Source of the DNA: JAZDFP01 sp043801445
GTDB lineage: Bacteria; Planctomycetota; MHYJ01; JACQXL01
Direction of reading: 5' to 3'
Length of the DNA stretch: 22,463 nt
Assembly: GCA_043801445.1 (NCBI GenBank)
Contig: JAZDMB010000004.1
Span: 1 to 22,463, forward strand
Positions 20,948-22,463 of this stretch are shown here, one piece after another. A program made the translations under genes and the position numbers. Within the stretch, counting starts at the first letter, position 1; every line of letters starts with the position of its first letter. The notes beneath the pieces were generated by a model, which saw only the letters and a list, made by a program, of their open reading frames with translations, did not search any database and had not been told where the DNA came from.

Positions 20948-21053
20948 GGATTGAAAATCCGATCAATCTGCCTGCCCCGTTAGAAGCGTCCATGAAGATT
21001 GGCTAGAACATATTAACGGATTAGAATTATCGCTACTGTTCGCTTCTAACGGG
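20948..21053 (+). ncRNA. Structured element in the lgt upstream region (unclassified)
   Basis: A hairpin GGATT/AATCC (20948-20960) is followed by a perfect 13-bp inverted repeat CCCGTTAGAAGCG (20976-20988) and CGCTTCTAACGGG (21041-21053) around 52 nt. A nearer TTAGAA (21021-21026) can compete for the right arm. It is the main content of the 305-nt gap 20799-21103. It could be a cis-regulatory leader or a small inverted-repeat mobile element; I could not match a known riboswitch. Confidence 0.45.
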
Positions 21054-21103
21054 CTGGGAAGCTAATAAAATTTGCTACTGCCTAATCCGCTTACAGAATA
21101 CTT

Positions 21104-22261
21104 ATGCACCCAAAATTATTAGAAATACCGTTTGTTAATCTACCCATTTATTCATACGGCTTTATGGTGATGCTGGGTTTTTTAACCGGTATTTTTATCT
21201 TATCGCGCAGGGCTTCACGGGATGATATAGCGCCTGAAGTTATTTTTGATATCGGTCTTGTTGCAATGATCAGCGGTATTATTGGCGCCCGTATCCTTCA
21301 TGTCATCTATTTTTCCGAGAATTTTGATTTCGCTTTATTTAACCTGTCCGACGGCGGTCTGAATATCATCGCCGGGGTCATCGGCTTTTTTATTCCTTTT
21401 GTAATTCATTATAGGCAATCAAAGCGCTCGGCTATTGATAAAAAAACATCTCCCGCCCCGACGGGCGAGGCTCTTCACACCCTTCGGGGTGCAAGGAGGC
21501 GGCAACCATCCATATTCTCATTTGGTACATTTATTAAACTATTCGTTCTTTCATTTGTTGCGGGTATTGCAGCGGCACGATTGGCGTATTTACTCCTTCA
21601 TAAGACGGAGTATAATTGGGGTATTTTTTATATCTGGCAGGGAGGCTTGGTTTTTTATGGCGGAGTCATATTAGCCATTATTTCTATTATTGTGTATTTG
21701 AAAAAAAATCGTTTGTCTATCATGAAAGTCGGCGATTTACTTATGCCGGGAATATTATTCGGGCTATCATTCGGCCGGATTGGTTGTTTTTTAAACGGAT
21801 GTTGTTATGGTAAACTTAGTTCTTCACTGTGGTCGGTATGTTTTCCCGTTATCAAGAGCGCCAAGGGCGATATTACCGGAAGTCCGGCTTTTGTTGACCA
21901 GATGAATCAACGTCTTATCGCTGATAATCAACTTTTCAGCCTTCCGGTCCATCCCTCCCAGATTTACGAATCTATTTTGGGTATCATTCTTTTTATAGTC
22001 CTGTCTGTTTTATGGGCAAGGAAAACCCGTTTTAATGAGGATGGCAATCCGGTTGAAGGAACCCATGGTTTTATTGTCGCTTACGGCGGTATGTTATATT
22101 CCATAGGGCGGTTTATAATCGAACTGTTCAGGGGCGATAATAAAAGTTTTATTCTTGGCGTTTCCTATTCGCAATGGGTCAGTATAGGTTTATTTTTAGT
22201 CAGTCTATACCTTTTTATCTGGCTAAAAACAAGAATCAAGCCTGCGGTAAGCACAAAATAA
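21104..22261 (+). CDS. lgt: Prolipoprotein diacylglyceryl transferase, with internal duplication and insertion
   Basis: This 385-residue multi-pass membrane protein is much longer than the usual 260-290. Lgt signatures are GGLVFYGG (180-187), GRIGCFLNGCCYG (224-236), HPSQIYE (283-289) and GRFIIELFRGD (335-345). It transfers diacylglycerol from phosphatidylglycerol to the lipobox cysteine of prolipoproteins, such as the two encoded in this window. Residues about 55-97 and 150-193 look like two copies of one module (SGIIGARILHVIYF with DGGLNIIAG; AGIAAARLAYLLLH with QGGLVFYGG); only the second keeps the canonical GG motif. Between them a palindrome-derived loop (about 114-136) lies in frame. 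No clear ribosome site is seen. Confidence 0.92.
   Translation: MHPKLLEIPFVNLPIYSYGFMVMLGFLTGIFILSRRASRDDIAPEVIFDIGLVAMISGIIGARILHVIYFSENFDFALFNLSDGGLNIIAGVIGFFIPFVIHYRQSKRSAIDKKTSPAPTGEALHTLRGARRRQPSIFSFGTFIKLFVLSFVAGIAAARLAYLLLHKTEYNWGIFYIWQGGLVFYGGVILAIISIIVYLKKNRLSIMKVGDLLMPGILFGLSFGRIGCFLNGCCYGKLSSSLWSVCFPVIKSAKGDITGSPAFVDQMNQRLIADNQLFSLPVHPSQIYESILGIILFIVLSVLWARKTRFNEDGNPVEGTHGFIVAYGGMLYSIGRFIIELFRGDNKSFILGVSYSQWVSIGLFLVSLYLFIWLKTRIKPAVSTK
21443..21511. repeat. Palindromic repeat inserted in frame in lgt
   Basis: Contains CACCC-TTCG-GGGTG (a stable UUCG-loop hairpin, 21478-21491) inside larger GC-rich arms (CCCGCCCCGACGGGCG, GGAGGCGG). It encodes a Pro/Arg/Gly-rich hydrophilic loop between membrane segments. 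Confidence 0.75.
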
Positions 22262-22308
22262 TAAGTCTATCATCATTTTTTCAAATAAATTTCATCCCTC
22301 ATAGGATA

Positions 22309-22333
22309 CTGCTCTTCGGATGCAGTCTTTTTC
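22309..22333 (+). terminator. Probable rho-independent terminator of lgt
   Basis: CTGCTC-TTCG-GA(T)GCAG forms a 6-bp stem with one bulged base and a UUCG loop, followed by TCTTTTTC. It lies 48 nt after the lgt stop. Confidence 0.5.
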
Positions 22334-22354
22334 TTGCTACCCTGTGCCATAGGC

Positions 22355-22409
22355 AGATCCCCACCATTAGGGCGAGGTTCGCCTGCGGGCGACGCCTCTG
22401 ACGGGATGG
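22355..22409. repeat. GC-rich palindrome downstream of lgt
   Basis: GGCGAGGTTCGCC and GGCGACGCCTC form a hairpin, bounded by CCACCATTAGGG and GACGGGATGG. It resembles the palindrome inside lgt in its GGGCGAGG arm. Beyond it, to 22463, I see no gene. Confidence 0.55.
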
Positions 22410-22463
22410 TTAAAAATAATCTGCAATCCCTGACGTGATACAGCAGTGAAGAAGTTTCTTGCG

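Overview
The window looks like chromosome from an uncultivated, Gram-negative-type bacterium of moderate GC. Two lipoprotein precursors and an Lgt enzyme point to a lipoprotein-bearing envelope. The Lgt has the GCCYG-type motif that I associate with Planctomycetota and neighbouring candidate phyla, and the DUF6125- and DUF6485-like proteins fit that picture. The phylum call is a weak inference. I saw no rRNA, tRNA or CRISPR.

Region 1 (1-10570) is an accessory block with every gene on the minus strand. Reading in the direction of transcription it holds: a DUF4143-type ATPase, a 28-residue basic microprotein, a small membrane protein, a Fic AMP-transferase, a two-repeat hemopexin-like protein, a Bro-N/DinD-like protein, a lipoprotein D-aminoacylase-like amidohydrolase, a small protein plus nucleotidyltransferase pair (probable toxin-antitoxin), uracil-DNA glycosylase, and an IS110-family transposase. 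Most genes are monocistronic. Eight consecutive gaps each carry a copy of one REP-like repeat (core TCCTACCATTTCC, outer end AATTCCGGGGACA), always in the same orientation. The layout resembles a cassette array, but I found no integron attC core sites. The IS110 transposase is followed by a region whose fold uses G-U pairs valid only on the transposase sense strand, as expected of a bridge/seek RNA. The nucleotidyltransferase pair is bracketed by two copies of a 43-bp asymmetric inverted repeat with identical 22-nt spacing.

Region 2 (10830-15030) is a plus-strand housekeeping run: ribD (riboflavin), purN (purines), a DUF6485-like Cys-rich protein and an ADP-forming acyl/acetyl-CoA ligase. Region 3 (15126-17314, minus) is a compact cluster: lipoprotein, PPC/DUF296 protein, membrane-anchored coiled coil, CYTH protein. 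Region 4 (17466-22463) holds a TPR protein and a DUF6125-like protein (plus), a PD-(D/E)XK nuclease and an agmatinase-family enzyme (minus), then lgt (plus).

Short palindromic repeats recur throughout and in several places lie in frame inside housekeeping genes (speB, the CoA ligase, lgt, the purN tail), adding peptide segments. One palindrome also appears nested inside a REP-like copy. The most unusual features are this in-frame palindrome load, the hairpin-bracketed nucleotidyltransferase cassette, the putative IS110 guide RNA and the one-repeat-per-gap accessory block.
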